A DNA stretch of 64,000 nucleotides from Escherichia sp. ESNIH1 (GTDB lineage Bacteria; Pseudomonadota; Gammaproteobacteria; Enterobacterales; Enterobacteriaceae), in the NCBI GenBank assembly GCA_002918705.1, contig PQKR01000001.1, positions 186,001-250,000 on the forward strand, given 5' to 3'. The position numbers and the translations under genes are program-made. The notes beneath the pieces were generated by a model, which saw nothing but the letters and a program-made list of their open reading frames with translations, was not told the DNA's origin and ran no database searches. Of this stretch, positions 41,492 through 51,647 are shown one piece after another; within the stretch, counting starts at the first letter, position 1; the number at the start of each line of letters is the position of its first letter.

Positions 41492-44373
41492 TATTTCTCA
41501 CTTATCAGGGGCAGCGTGCGCTGCAGTGCGCTGACGTTGTCCCATACCTTCCAGCCTTCAGGGTGTACATACCCGGATTTATCACTCGGCGTGCCGGAGA
41601 CCTGGGACAGGATCGCCATCCCCCGCGGCTCTACCACCGCCTGGTGGAAGAAGTCGGCAAGTTTCTGCAGCGTCAGCTGTTTAATCTCAGCGACAACTTT
41701 ATCACGGGAATCAAAGCGCATATTACCCCGATCGAAATCTTTGCTGATCTGCGTCGCCTCTTCACCCAGCGTTTGCGGGGCCTGTGTGACCTGGGCGATC
41801 ACCGTCTGCTGGAGCTGGGCAAACTCCTCCGCACTCATTTTGCGCAGCCGCTCCTCCGCCGTCGGGAAGAAGGCCTGGTAGCGCGCCCACAGCGCCGACG
41901 GCTGCTTGTCGCTGCTCTGGAGCAGGAAGCCCAGCCCCCACTGGCGGCCAACGCTCATCGGGAAGGCAAATACCGCATAGCCGAGCTGCTCCTCGGTACG
42001 CAGCTGATTATAGAACCACGGCTGGATGATCTGCCCCAGCATCGCGCTGTAGGCCGAGCTGCTGTACTCGTCATAGCCCGGCGGGACAAACACGGCGGCC
42101 AGCGCCGAATCGCTGGTGCTGCCCGCTTTCTCAAAGATGATTTCCTGCTTTTTATCCACCAGCACGTCACGGTTGCGGCACCACTGGTTTCCCTTCGCCG
42201 CAAGCTGATCCTGCACCTGGTGGGCCAGATCTTTCGCCTGCACCTCGCTCATATTGCCAACGATTAGGAACTCCGGACGCGCGTTGCTTTTCAGCCGATC
42301 GCGGTAGGCCATGACATCTTTCAGGGTGATCTCAGGCAGCAGCGCCCGGCGCTCTTCACGCTGGAAGTAGGGAACCTGAGAGAGCATCTGCGTCGGCATG
42401 ATCGCCTGCTCGTAGGCTTTCCCCTTCTCTGCGGAGTCCATCATCTGTGCATACCAGGACTTCGCCTGCGCCAGTTGGTCCTCGGTTGGCGTATAGCTAA
42501 AGTAGCCCGCCAGCAGATCTTTGAAGAGCTGCGGCAGATGCTGGGTATAGCCGTTAGCATTGAGCATCAGGCCGTTATTGGCATTCGTGGAGAAACTAAT
42601 TCCGCCGACGGCGGCCTGGTTACTCAGCTGATCCAGGGCGATCCCCGCCAGGTAATCATTCAGCGCGAACATCACCTGGTTTTTAGCGCTGTCCATCGCC
42701 AGCGGATTACGCAGCACGACGCTAACGTCAGCCTTTGGCTCGCTGGCAAAGTAGCGGCTTGGCATGTAAACCACGCGCAGAGTAGGATCGTCCACAATCA
42801 GCTCGGGATGGGTGTAGTTTTTCGCCGGCTTTTGCAGCGTAAAATCATCTGGAATATAGGGATTCAGCTCGGGCAACTTCAGCGCGATGGCATTGGATCT
42901 CTGCTGCCAGTCGGCGAAAGTCTGGTCGCTAATCTTGTCGACCTGATAAGGCGCATCGACAAAATAGGCGGTTTTATTGTGCGGCTCCTGCGGGCTGATG
43001 TACCAGATGCGGGCGTTCTGCGGCGTCATCATTGCCAGCCGCGCTTTAACAGCCTCGGCATCAAACCGATCGGCAATGTTTACCGCGTCCAGGGTATGTT
43101 CAACCGGCACGCGGATCATGGTATCCGCCAGCCACTCGACGTAGTCCATATCCCGAGTAATGGAGGGATAGCGGAAGTCGAGATCCAGCACGTGGGAAAG
43201 CTCGTCAAAGTAGCGCTTGTCCACGCCCTTCTCACGCAGCAGCTGGAGATAGCTAAAAATGGCCGCAACCACCTCATCACGGTGCGCCAGCCCCTTGTCG
43301 GTCAGGGTGGCAGAGATAGCCAGCACGCCGCTGTTGCCGTTCACGACAGGATCGGAGTCGCCGCGGATCCCTTCCGCCAGCCCCTGCTGCTGCAGCCAGT
43401 CAGAGAGGGTGCCCGGGCTGCGGTTGCCAATCAGGTAGGTGATCAGCTCGTCGGTTTTGCTGCGGAACTGGGGCGTATTGTTATCGATGCGGAACTCAAC
43501 CCGCACCACCTTGCGCGGCATCACCGGCACGTAGTGGAGGATCAGCCCCTTCTGCGCGTCGGTTACTACCGGCACGTCAATTTTCGGCAGCGCCAGCGCT
43601 TTGTTCGGCACGCGGCCAAAGGTTTTCGCGGCGATGGCGGCCAGCTCCGGCAGCGGACGATTGCTATAGATCACGGCCTTCATCAGGTTCGCCGAATAGT
43701 ATTTATCGCGGAAGGCCAGCAGCGCCTCCTGCACCGGGCTACCCGGCTTGTCGCTCAGGGTCTCCAGGTTACCACCGGAGAAGCGCGAAGCCGGATGCGC
43801 CGGGTTAATGGTCTCTGCGCTCACCTGCGCCATGCGCATCCCGTCCCGGGAGCGGGCCAGCGTCAGCTCGGCGTTGACCGCGTTACGTTCGCGCTCGGCA
43901 TACTTTTTATCAAGCAGCGGCGAGGCGATGGCATCCGCAAGGCGATCCACGGCCCCTTCCAGCGCGTCGTTCTCCACTTCCATATAAAACGCGGTACGGT
44001 AGGGTGCGGTGCTGGCGTTGTGGCTGCCGCCGTGCAGCTTTAAAAATTCAGCAAGGCTGTCCGGCTGCGGATAGTGAGTAGAGCCCATCAGGGTCATATG
44101 CTCAAGATAGTGCGCCAGACCGGGATGCGCCTCGGGATCCTGCAGCGAGCCCACGGGTACCACCAGCGCAGAGAGCGATTTCACCGCCTGCGGATCGTTA
44201 ACCAGCAGAACAACCATGCCGTTATCGAGGCGAATAGCCTGATACTGGCGGGTGTCCTTATCGCTTTTACGAATGGTTTCCTGAACGGGTTGCCAACCGG
44301 TGTCTGCCTGACTTAACGGTGCCCAGAAGGCGACAAATAAGACTAACGCTTTGAACCAGGTGCTGCTGGGCAT
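41491..44373 (-). CDS. ptrA: Protease III (pitrilysin)
   Basis: PtrA is a periplasmic zinc metalloprotease of the M16 family that degrades small peptides such as insulin fragments. The 960-residue precursor has a signal peptide ending near PLSQA and the inverted zinc motif HYLEH (His88, Glu91, His92) with a further Glu about 75 residues on. Four M16 half domains follow. It lies between recC and recB and overlaps recB by one base, as in E. coli, though it has no known role in recombination. Confidence 0.98.
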   Translation of the reverse strand: MPSSTWFKALVLFVAFWAPLSQADTGWQPVQETIRKSDKDTRQYQAIRLDNGMVVLLVNDPQAVKSLSALVVPVGSLQDPEAHPGLAHYLEHMTLMGSTHYPQPDSLAEFLKLHGGSHNASTAPYRTAFYMEVENDALEGAVDRLADAIASPLLDKKYAERERNAVNAELTLARSRDGMRMAQVSAETINPAHPASRFSGGNLETLSDKPGSPVQEALLAFRDKYYSANLMKAVIYSNRPLPELAAIAAKTFGRVPNKALALPKIDVPVVTDAQKGLILHYVPVMPRKVVRVEFRIDNNTPQFRSKTDELITYLIGNRSPGTLSDWLQQQGLAEGIRGDSDPVVNGNSGVLAISATLTDKGLAHRDEVVAAIFSYLQLLREKGVDKRYFDELSHVLDLDFRYPSITRDMDYVEWLADTMIRVPVEHTLDAVNIADRFDAEAVKARLAMMTPQNARIWYISPQEPHNKTAYFVDAPYQVDKISDQTFADWQQRSNAIALKLPELNPYIPDDFTLQKPAKNYTHPELIVDDPTLRVVYMPSRYFASEPKADVSVVLRNPLAMDSAKNQVMFALNDYLAGIALDQLSNQAAVGGISFSTNANNGLMLNANGYTQHLPQLFKDLLAGYFSYTPTEDQLAQAKSWYAQMMDSAEKGKAYEQAIMPTQMLSQVPYFQREERRALLPEITLKDVMAYRDRLKSNARPEFLIVGNMSEVQAKDLAHQVQDQLAAKGNQWCRNRDVLVDKKQEIIFEKAGSTSDSALAAVFVPPGYDEYSSSAYSAMLGQIIQPWFYNQLRTEEQLGYAVFAFPMSVGRQWGLGFLLQSSDKQPSALWARYQAFFPTAEERLRKMSAEEFAQLQQTVIAQVTQAPQTLGEEATQISKDFDRGNMRFDSRDKVVAEIKQLTLQKLADFFHQAVVEPRGMAILSQVSGTPSDKSGYVHPEGWKVWDNVSALQRTLPLISEK

Positions 44374-44489
44374 TCACGAACCTCATCATTAACAAACCAG
44401 TACCGGCAGGGCCGGCATATCTAATCAGTCCGTGATTCGCTGCGCATCATAATGGAAGCCTATCCGCTGCGCAATTTTTACACACTTCA

Positions 44490-47400
44490 TCAGGACTGAC
44501 TAAAGCGAAAGAGCGGCAGTAAATAACGCTCTGCCTGCTTAACTATCTCGGCATAGTTTTCCGGTTCGAGGGTGCGCCACAGGCGCTGGTACCATACGTC
44601 TTCCCCCTCGCCGCTGACCACCATGTTGCCTTCATAAGCCTGCAGGAATTTGCTCCGCGCCTTAGCGAGCGTCTCCTCGTCTTTTAACATCGCATCATTT
44701 GTCGCGTCATAACAGGCTTTTATCCATGCCCCACCGCTTTCCGGTAGCAGCAGCAGCGGTTTTTTCATCCCTTCCCGGTAGCCTTCGACCAGCTCCTCAA
44801 GGTACCTCAAGGCCTCATCCTGCTTGAGAGGTGGGAACTGCCAGGCTTTATCGTTGCGGACAAACAGCCGACTCTCTCCCGTTCCGCCGCTGGCACAGTA
44901 GACAAGATGTTCCAGCCAAAGTTGCAGCCCCTGTGAGACCTTCAGCATCGAAGGACGCCAGCGCAGCAGGCCATCCTCCTGTACATGCTGTAGCCAGCCG
45001 GTCAGGTGCACCTTGCCACAGTCAAGCTCGATCTCCATGCTCTCGGCGGGTTTGCGGTGCTCGTGAACGCGCGACGCCAGCTGCTGCATCTCCTGGTGCT
45101 GGCTCTCCCAGACAATTTCACCAAATGCGCCGTAGGGCAGCTGGCCCGCTGCGCGGTACTGACGGAAGAGTTTCTCAACGTCCTCCTCCTCTACCAGGGT
45201 ATTGAGCAGCGCCTGGTTAAGCTGGTAGCGGTCCAGCCCATCGATAATAAAGGGCTCGGCGTCAGGAATGTCGCTCGCCTCAGGGCGAAAGTTCACCTTC
45301 AGACGCATCTGGAAGAAGGCCCGCACCGGATGTGCCCAGAAGCGCTGCAGCTGCTCAAACGGCAGCGTCTCCAGCGGCTCCTCCGCCAGCTCCTGAATAA
45401 AGGTGGCATGGGCTACCCCCTGCTGGCTGGCGGCGGGTAACCACTCCCGGGCGTAGCTTTGCAGCTCATCTGCAATAAAGTTTTCTGCATCAAACGGCAT
45501 CCGCGTATGCAGATGGGTGATGTGATCCACCACCCGCTTCGCGCTTTCGTCGCAGGTAAGTTCTTCATCGCCGGGCAGATAGTGGCTCTGCCCGATGTAG
45601 TCCACCAGCTCCTGCACCAGCACCGACGGGAAACGCTCGCTGTTATCCTGAATCGAGCGCCCGATATAACTGATGTAGAGCTTCTGCTGGGCAGAGATGA
45701 GCGCCTCCAGGAAGAGGTAGCGGTCATCGTCCCGACGGCTACGATCGCCGCGCATCGGTTTCTGGCTCATCAAATCAAAGCCGAGCGGGGCCAGCGCGCG
45801 CGGATAGACGCCGTCGTTCATCCCCAGCAGGCAGACGACCTTAAAGGGGATCGAGCGCATCGGCATCAGCGTACAGATATTGATAGGCCCGGCGAGGAAG
45901 CGCTGGCTAATACGCTCCTGATCGAGCCTCTGCGCCAGCTCGTCTCGCAGCAGGGAGAGCGGCACTGCTTCGTCATAGTGCGCGCCAACGCCCTGGGTGA
46001 TAACCGCCTGCCACTGCTGTTCAATCAGTGCCAGCGCAGCCTCGGTATCGGGATCCGGCAGGAAAAAGTCGTTGAGCATGTCGCGGCAGACCGGCAGCCA
46101 CTCGGCCAGCGGGCGATCCTGGGCCAGCCCTTTACGCCACAGCCTGAGCTGCATCAGCAGCGAGGCCAGATGGCCCACCAGCTCGGCAATCAGGCCGCTG
46201 GACTCATCGTAGGGCAGCACCGACTGCCACTCGCCCTGACGGCTCTCCATTGCGTAGCCGAGCAGCATGCGCGTCAGGCCAAACTGCCAGGTGTGCTGGC
46301 CGGTCGCGGGCAGCGCCAGCTCGCGGACGTTGTCGTCGTCCATGCCCCAGCGCACGCCGGACTCGTTGACCCACTGGCGCAGATAGCGCAGTCCCTCTTC
46401 GTCGATGTTAAACCGCGCGGCGAGCACCGGCACATCCAGCAGGGCCAGCACGTCCTCCGACTGGAAGCGGCTGTCCGGCAGCGAAAGCAGGCTGATAAAA
46501 GCCTGCAGCGCCGGGTGCGACTGGCGCGCGCGACGGTCGGAGATAGCATAGGGCAGATAGCGATCCCCGCTGGCGCTGCCAAACACCGCCTGGATAAAGG
46601 GGCTGTAGCTGTCGATATCCGCCACCATCACAATGATGTCGCGCGGGGAGAGATCCGGATCTTCTTCCAGCATCGCCAGCAGACGATCGTGCAGTACCTC
46701 GACCTCCCGCTGCGGACTGTGGCAGATGTGCACCGCCACGCTGCGATCCTCCCGCTCCAGCCTGCGCTTGCCGTCGCTGCGCTCATACTCCTGGGCCGTC
46801 ACGCCGGCGACGGCGCTGTTTTTCAGCTCCAGAATGTCATACTGCAAGTTTTGCAGCAGCGCACCGGGCGTAATATCAACGAAGGCGTCGAGATCGTCGT
46901 AGCGATCCATCCCTGCCAGCAGATAGATGTAGTCGCGCCCCAGCTTGCCCCACGAGGCCAGCAGCGGGTTACCCACCTCCTGCTCGCCTTCGCTGTTAAA
47001 CAGGCCCTCTACCGGCTGATCTTCACGGAACAGGGCCACCGGATGGGCATCAAGGTGGTGTTTACGCTGGCGGGCAATCAGCCGGGAGAGAAACGCCGGA
47101 TCTTTAATATCCCCCCAGTAGTAGCGGCAGGGGTTGGTAAACAGCAGGTGAATATCCACATGCTTGCCCAGCGCCTGCAATGCCTGGAGATAGACCGGCG
47201 GCAGGGCCGAAATGCCGCAGATAAACACCCGGGAGGGCAGCCCGGCAGGGGGCGTCGTCGCGGACTCCAGCACGTTGATAAAACGCTGGTAGAGATTGGC
47301 TCGGTGCCAGTGCGGCTGCCCCAGCGCGGCGGTGTGCTCCACCAGCGCCCGCCAGAGCGGTGCCTGCCAGACCTGTGCTTCACCGAGGCCGTCGACCAGG

Positions 47401-47858
47401 CCACCCTCTTCCCAGCGGGTCAGCCACTCCGGGCGAAAGACCAGATACTGATCGTAGAGATCCGCTACCCGAGACGAGAGCTGAAACAGCTTACGCTTAT
47501 CATCGTCGTCATTGAGGTAGTGACGAAGCATGGTGAACGCCTCCTGCTCCAGCATCTGCGGCAGCAGGGTCATCAGCTTCCAGCTCATGCTCTGTTTATT
47601 AAAGGCGCTCTCTTTCGGGATGTCCGGCAGCACGCGGACAAACATATCCCAGATAAAGCTCGCCGGGAGCGGAAACTCGATATTGGCGGCGATGCCAAAC
47701 TTTTGTGACAGCGTCATCTGTAGCCATTGCGCCATGCCGGTACTCTGTACCAGCACCATTTCGGCCTCAAAGGGATCGTCGAGCCGTTCGCGCTCAACGA
47801 TAAATTCCATCAACGCTTCCAACACATCCAGACGATTGGAGTGATAGACCCTTAACAT
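44490..47858 (-). CDS. recC: Exonuclease V subunit gamma (RecC)
   Basis: RecC recognises Chi and holds the split strands in RecBCD; it has an inactive helicase-like fold. The 1122-residue protein matches the E. coli length. Conserved pieces include the N-terminal MLRVYHSNRLDVLEALM and MPMRSIPFKVVCLLGMNDGV. It lies 12 bases after ppdC, so it may be read from the pseudopilin operon as well as from its own promoter, and 116 bases before ptrA. Confidence 0.98.
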   Translation of the reverse strand: MLRVYHSNRLDVLEALMEFIVERERLDDPFEAEMVLVQSTGMAQWLQMTLSQKFGIAANIEFPLPASFIWDMFVRVLPDIPKESAFNKQSMSWKLMTLLPQMLEQEAFTMLRHYLNDDDDKRKLFQLSSRVADLYDQYLVFRPEWLTRWEEGGLVDGLGEAQVWQAPLWRALVEHTAALGQPHWHRANLYQRFINVLESATTPPAGLPSRVFICGISALPPVYLQALQALGKHVDIHLLFTNPCRYYWGDIKDPAFLSRLIARQRKHHLDAHPVALFREDQPVEGLFNSEGEQEVGNPLLASWGKLGRDYIYLLAGMDRYDDLDAFVDITPGALLQNLQYDILELKNSAVAGVTAQEYERSDGKRRLEREDRSVAVHICHSPQREVEVLHDRLLAMLEEDPDLSPRDIIVMVADIDSYSPFIQAVFGSASGDRYLPYAISDRRARQSHPALQAFISLLSLPDSRFQSEDVLALLDVPVLAARFNIDEEGLRYLRQWVNESGVRWGMDDDNVRELALPATGQHTWQFGLTRMLLGYAMESRQGEWQSVLPYDESSGLIAELVGHLASLLMQLRLWRKGLAQDRPLAEWLPVCRDMLNDFFLPDPDTEAALALIEQQWQAVITQGVGAHYDEAVPLSLLRDELAQRLDQERISQRFLAGPINICTLMPMRSIPFKVVCLLGMNDGVYPRALAPLGFDLMSQKPMRGDRSRRDDDRYLFLEALISAQQKLYISYIGRSIQDNSERFPSVLVQELVDYIGQSHYLPGDEELTCDESAKRVVDHITHLHTRMPFDAENFIADELQSYAREWLPAASQQGVAHATFIQELAEEPLETLPFEQLQRFWAHPVRAFFQMRLKVNFRPEASDIPDAEPFIIDGLDRYQLNQALLNTLVEEEDVEKLFRQYRAAGQLPYGAFGEIVWESQHQEMQQLASRVHEHRKPAESMEIELDCGKVHLTGWLQHVQEDGLLRWRPSMLKVSQGLQLWLEHLVYCASGGTGESRLFVRNDKAWQFPPLKQDEALRYLEELVEGYREGMKKPLLLLPESGGAWIKACYDATNDAMLKDEETLAKARSKFLQAYEGNMVVSGEGEDVWYQRLWRTLEPENYAEIVKQAERYLLPLFRFSQS

Positions 47859-47870
47859 AAACGCTCCTGA

Positions 47871-48194
47871 CTACTCATAAACTGGGCAATATAACCGCGT
47901 CATCTTCCCCTGCCTGCCCACCGGCGAGGTGATGGTTACGCTGATGCTGACACATCCGGCGTCCGTTGTCTGTATCCGGCTGACCTGCCAGCCCGGCGGT
48001 AGCGGCGCGGGCCGGGGCTGCGCCTGCTGCCAGCCATAACGCCACAGATAGCGATAGTGGCTCCAGGCGGTGAACCCCTCCAGCAGCACGCGATGATACC
48101 CTGTCAGCGCCGTCACAACCATGACCAGCAGCACCATTGCCAGCAACGTTTCCGGCAGGCTAAAGCCCCTCTGGTGGGCTACGGCATCTGGCAT
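47871..48194 (-). CDS. ppdC: Prepilin-type cleavage/methylation protein PpdC
   Basis: A 107-residue pseudopilin-like protein with unknown function. From the ATG at 48194 the product has a short leader, then the type IV prepilin site QRG-FSLPETLLAM with the conserved Glu at mature position 5, followed by a hydrophobic helix. Two cysteines, CVSISV and LYCPVYE, may form a disulfide. It overlaps the ygdB end by 16 bases. Longer upstream frames lie inside ygdB and are unlikely. Confidence 0.9.
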   Translation of the reverse strand: MPDAVAHQRGFSLPETLLAMVLLVMVVTALTGYHRVLLEGFTAWSHYRYLWRYGWQQAQPRPAPLPPGWQVSRIQTTDAGCVSISVTITSPVGRQGKMTRLYCPVYE

Positions 48195-48595
48195 TGGCCT
48201 ATCTCCTTGAATGGACAGAAATCGCTCCAGCCGTGGGGCGAAAACGTCACGCCGCTGTCGCCTATCGTCCCGCTGCGCCACAGGGTTTCACTCCCGCTGG
48301 CGGCGATCATCAGCAGCGTCCGGTCGGCAAAAATACGCAGGCAAACCCGCCACGGCTGGCGGCTATGCTCCCGGCACTGCACGGCAGGCTGCGTCTGCCA
48401 GGGCTGCATCCGCCCCCACTCCAGCGCCGAATGGGCTGCGGCTAAACTGCGTATAGCCCGGCTTTCGCTGGTAATGCGCTGCGTATGGGTACGCTGGCGC
48501 TGGTTCAGGCCAGTAAGCATCAGGCTGCCCAGCACCAGCAGCAGGAGAACCAGCGCAAGAGAGGATATTCCCCTTTCATCTTTCACAGATTTCAC
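48179..48595 (-). CDS. ygdB: DUF2509 family pseudopilin-like protein YgdB
   Basis: A 138-residue protein with one N-terminal hydrophobic helix (ISSLALVLLLLVLGSLMLTGL), in the position of a minor-pseudopilin (PilX/GspK-like) component. Function is not known. The N-terminal MKSVKDERGIS resembles a short leader, but the residue after Gly is Ile. It lies four bases after ppdB and overlaps ppdC, within the cluster ppdA-ppdB-ygdB-ppdC. Confidence 0.9.
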   Translation of the reverse strand: MKSVKDERGISSLALVLLLLVLGSLMLTGLNQRQRTHTQRITSESRAIRSLAAAHSALEWGRMQPWQTQPAVQCREHSRQPWRVCLRIFADRTLLMIAASGSETLWRSGTIGDSGVTFSPHGWSDFCPFKEIGQCQMP

Positions 48596-48598
48596 TTT

Positions 48599-49162
48599 TC
48601 ATAAATTGTACCCCGCCACGCTGTACGTCGCGCTTAGGGTCTCCTCGGGATGACCAAGGGGAGCCGCCGCCAGCGTGACCGTCAGCATGGGGGCGAAAGC
48701 GCCCTGCGGCTGGCGGATCACCATGAAGCGCTGGACGCTGACCGTGGCGGGATCGGTAATTTTATCCCACCCTTTCTCTTCGCAGCTCTCCGCCCCCTGT
48801 CGCGTCTCCAGCACGCCGTTCTGCAGACGAAAGCCGGTCTGTTCGGCCGTAGAGAGGGGCGAATGCTCCCACCGGCCATTGCTGTTGGCATCCCACTGCA
48901 CAATCACACAGGCTCCCTGTCGACCCATCACCAGCGGCTCTCCGCTACACTCCCCCCGGCAGTAGCCAGCCCGCTGGAGATGTTTTCCCAGCGTGAAGAG
49001 ATGCTGCCAAACCGCTTCCTCCAGGGCTTGCTGCCGGGTCTGATGGAGCATTGCCGTTTGCAGCGCAGGTAAAAAGCGGGCCGCGCTGAGCAGGAGTACG
49101 CTACCGATGGTCATCGCAATAAGCACCTCCAGCAGCGAGAAACCGCCCTCGGTCAGCTGCAT
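48599..49162 (-). CDS. ppdB: Prepilin-type cleavage/methylation protein PpdB
   Basis: A pseudopilin-like protein of 187 residues from the ATG at 49162. The prepilin peptidase site is EGG-FSLLEVLIAM with Glu5. Cysteines in YCRGECSGE and AESCEEKGWD are conserved with E. coli. An upstream in-frame ATG at 49186 follows GGATAAGAG and gives a 15-residue leader, so it is an acceptable alternative; the one chosen matches the E. coli length. It overlaps the ppdA end by 10 bases. Confidence 0.9.
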   Translation of the reverse strand: MQLTEGGFSLLEVLIAMTIGSVLLLSAARFLPALQTAMLHQTRQQALEEAVWQHLFTLGKHLQRAGYCRGECSGEPLVMGRQGACVIVQWDANSNGRWEHSPLSTAEQTGFRLQNGVLETRQGAESCEEKGWDKITDPATVSVQRFMVIRQPQGAFAPMLTVTLAAAPLGHPEETLSATYSVAGYNL

Positions 49163-49623
49163 GAACCGCCGTTTGTACGCTGGCATACTCTTATCCGTCC
49201 CCAATTTGACACAATAATCTGCCACTCCCCCGCCTCGCTGCGCAGCGTGATATGTCCGGCCCATGCCGTATTGCGCAGCCCGTAAAAGCCGAGCGAGGGG
49301 GTGATATCCACCAGTGCTACCTCTGGCCAGAGCGGACGCAGCGCAAAGGGATTATCCGGCCCACAGGACGCCTGCGCGTTAGCCGACGCCAGCAGGCACC
49401 AGCGGTCGCTCTCCTGCTTCACCCATACCTTACGATCCCGGCTGTGCCAGTTGGCGTCGTCCCGTAACAGCTCCAGATAGTCACGCACCTGCCAGGCGGT
49501 TTGCCACAGACGCTGGTGCGCCTGGTAGCTCTGCCAGCCGTACAGCCCCGATGCGCCCAGGATCACGAGCACCATCATCGCTACCGTGGTTTCTATAAGG
49601 GTGTAACCCTGCTCTTTTTTCAT
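49153..49623 (-). CDS. ppdA: Prepilin peptidase-dependent protein PpdA
   Basis: A 156-residue pseudopilin-like protein with a 6-residue leader, MKKEQG, cleaved before YTLIETTVAM, and a hydrophobic helix after it. The C-terminal part has FYGLRNTAWAGHI and several cysteines. An ATG 15 bases upstream is possible, but the position used gives the E. coli length. It is first in the row ppdA-ppdB-ygdB-ppdC-recC. The machinery that would assemble these proteins is not in the window. Confidence 0.92.
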   Translation of the reverse strand: MKKEQGYTLIETTVAMMVLVILGASGLYGWQSYQAHQRLWQTAWQVRDYLELLRDDANWHSRDRKVWVKQESDRWCLLASANAQASCGPDNPFALRPLWPEVALVDITPSLGFYGLRNTAWAGHITLRSEAGEWQIIVSNWGRIRVCQRTNGGSCS

Positions 49624-49760
49624 GGCCGTACTCTGCACCTGATGTGCGATGCATGCGAGGTGAGATGCTCGCTTTTACGAGGTGCTACGAGAGAAATGTC
49701 GTGAATTGCAGAGGGTTACATCCCAGCGGGAAAGCGGGTCGCAGAACGAAATGCGGGAGG

Positions 49761-49787
49761 AAAAAAACCGGCGCAGTAACGCGCCGG
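49761..49787 (-). terminator. thyA terminator
   Basis: On the minus strand, the 7-bp stem CCGGCGC/GCGCCGG with a short loop is followed by seven T residues, about 20 bases after the thyA stop. Confidence 0.9.
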
Positions 49788-49806
49788 CTGTGGCAGGCTA
49801 TCAGCG

Positions 49807-50601
49807 TTAGATAGCGACCGGGGCTTTAATCCCAGGGTGCGGATCGTAGCCTTCGATCTCAAAGTCGTCGAAGCGGTAGTCAAACAGCGACGCCGGCTTG
49901 CGCTTGATGACGAGCTTCGGCAGCGCGCGCGGCTCACGGGTCAGCTGCAGGTGCGTCTGCTCCATGTGGTTGCTGTAGAGATGGGTATCGCCGCCGGTCC
50001 AGACGAAGTCGCCCACCTCCAGGTCACACTGCTGCGCCATCATATGCACCAGCAGCGCGTAGCTGGCGATGTTGAACGGCAGGCCGAGGAAGACATCGCA
50101 GGAGCGCTGATAGAGCTGGCAGGAGAGCTTGCCATCCGCGACGTAAAACTGGAAAAACGCGTGGCACGGGGCCAGCGCCATTTTGTCCAGCTCGCCCACG
50201 TTCCAGGCAGAGACGATGATCCGCCGGGAGTCAGGATCGGTCTTCAGCTGGTTCAGCACGGTCGCGATCTGGTCGATGTGGCGACCATCTGGCGTGGGCC
50301 ATGCGCGCCACTGCTTGCCGTAGATCGGACCAAGATTACCCTGCTCGTCGGCCCACTCGTCCCAGATGGTGACGTTGTTTTCATGCAGGTAGGCGATGTT
50401 GGTATCGCCCTGCAGGAACCACAGCAGCTCATGAATGATCGAGCGCAGGTGGCAACGCTTGGTGGTCACCAGCGGGAAGCCCTCCTGCAGGTTAAAGCGC
50501 ATCTGATGGCCAAAAATGGAAAGCGTGCCGGTGCCGGTACGGTCGTTTTTCTGCGTGCCTTCATCCAGCACTTTTTGCATCAGTTCTAAATACTGTTTCA
50601 T
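49807..50601 (-). CDS. thyA: Thymidylate synthase
   Basis: ThyA methylates dUMP to dTMP with methylenetetrahydrofolate. The 264-residue protein matches E. coli, with catalytic Cys146 in [10 protein letters not shown] and [17 protein letters not shown] for folate and dUMP contacts. The Shine-Dalgarno GAGG overlaps the lgt stop TGA, six bases upstream, so lgt and thyA form a coupled pair. Confidence 0.98.
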   Translation of the reverse strand: MKQYLELMQKVLDEGTQKNDRTGTGTLSIFGHQMRFNLQEGFPLVTTKRCHLRSIIHELLWFLQGDTNIAYLHENNVTIWDEWADEQGNLGPIYGKQWRAWPTPDGRHIDQIATVLNQLKTDPDSRRIIVSAWNVGELDKMALAPCHAFFQFYVADGKLSCQLYQRSCDVFLGLPFNIASYALLVHMMAQQCDLEVGDFVWTGGDTHLYSNHMEQTHLQLTREPRALPKLVIKRKPASLFDYRFDDFEIEGYDPHPGIKAPVAI

Positions 50602-50607
50602 GGTTCC

Positions 50608-51483
50608 TCAGGAGACGTGTTGCTGCGGGCGACGGCGGTACGCCCAGACCATCATCAGCGCGCCCGCAATAATCATCGGGATAGAGAGGATCTGGCCCAT
50701 GCTGATGTACTGCACCCACTCGCCGGTAAACTGCGCATCCGGCTGACGGAAGAACTCCACGATGATGCGGAATGCGCCATAGCCGATCAGGAACAGGCCT
50801 GATACTGCACCCATCGGACGCGGCTTACGAATAAACAGGTTAAGGATGATAAACAGCACGACCCCCTCCAGCGCCAGCTCATAGAGCTGTGAAGGGTGGC
50901 GCGGCAGTACGCCATAGGTATCAAAAATAGACTGCCACTCCGGGTGCGAAGGCAGCAGCGCCATATCTTCGGCACGGGAGCCCGGGAAGAGCATCGCCAG
51001 CGGGAAGTTCGGGTCGACGCGGCCCCACAGCTCACCGTTGATAAAGTTACCCAGCCGTCCGGCGCCCAGCCCGAATGGGATCAGCGGCGCAATAAAATCG
51101 GCGACCTGGAAGAAGGTGCGTTTAGTGCGTTTGGCAAAGATGATCATCACCACGATCACGCCGACCAGGCCGCCGTGGAAGGACATGCCGCCGTCCCAGA
51201 CGCGGAACAGATAGAGCGGATCCTGAATAAAGGTCGGGAAGTTATAGAACAGCACATAGCCGATGCGCCCGCCAAGGAAGACGCCCAGGAAGCCTGCATA
51301 AAGCAGGTTTTCCACTTCGTTTTTCGTCCAGCCGCTGCCGGGACGGCTTGCGCGGCGGCCAGCCAGCCACATGGCAAAAATAAAGCCAACCAGGTACATC
51401 ATGCCGTACCAGTGCAGCGAAACCGGTCCGATAGAGAAAATTACCGGATCGATATCGGGAAAACGCAGATATCCATTATTCAT
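50608..51483 (-). CDS. lgt: Prolipoprotein diacylglyceryl transferase
   Basis: Lgt transfers diacylglycerol from phosphatidylglycerol to the lipobox cysteine of prolipoproteins in the inner membrane. The 291-residue protein has seven hydrophobic segments and the Lgt signature [13 protein letters not shown], and the periplasmic-facing [13 protein letters not shown] region with the essential His. It makes possible the lipidation of MltA, YgdI and YgdR seen here. It is followed directly by thyA. Confidence 0.98.
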   Translation of the reverse strand: MNNGYLRFPDIDPVIFSIGPVSLHWYGMMYLVGFIFAMWLAGRRASRPGSGWTKNEVENLLYAGFLGVFLGGRIGYVLFYNFPTFIQDPLYLFRVWDGGMSFHGGLVGVIVVMIIFAKRTKRTFFQVADFIAPLIPFGLGAGRLGNFINGELWGRVDPNFPLAMLFPGSRAEDMALLPSHPEWQSIFDTYGVLPRHPSQLYELALEGVVLFIILNLFIRKPRPMGAVSGLFLIGYGAFRIIVEFFRQPDAQFTGEWVQYISMGQILSIPMIIAGALMMVWAYRRRPQQHVS

Positions 51484-51647
51484 CTGTCACCACAAAGTGT
51501 TGTTATTCCGCCAAAAATCGACAGCGGTTAAGATGTGCGCCCGCTTAACAGGGCGCTCCAAAGCTGGGAATCATAGCATAAGCCAGGCGGGCGATTAGGG
51601 CGAAGTTGTAAAAGATCTCTATCTTCCTTTTACCCGCCGCCGGTGCG

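Noticed and set aside
42475-44043. A 522-codon plus-strand ORF antisense to ptrA
   Set aside because: A mirror frame of ptrA with no start signal or known domain.
45459-47708. A 749-codon plus-strand ORF antisense to recC
   Set aside because: A shadow of the GC-rich codon pattern of recC; the protein has no recognisable motif, and the recC frame is certain.
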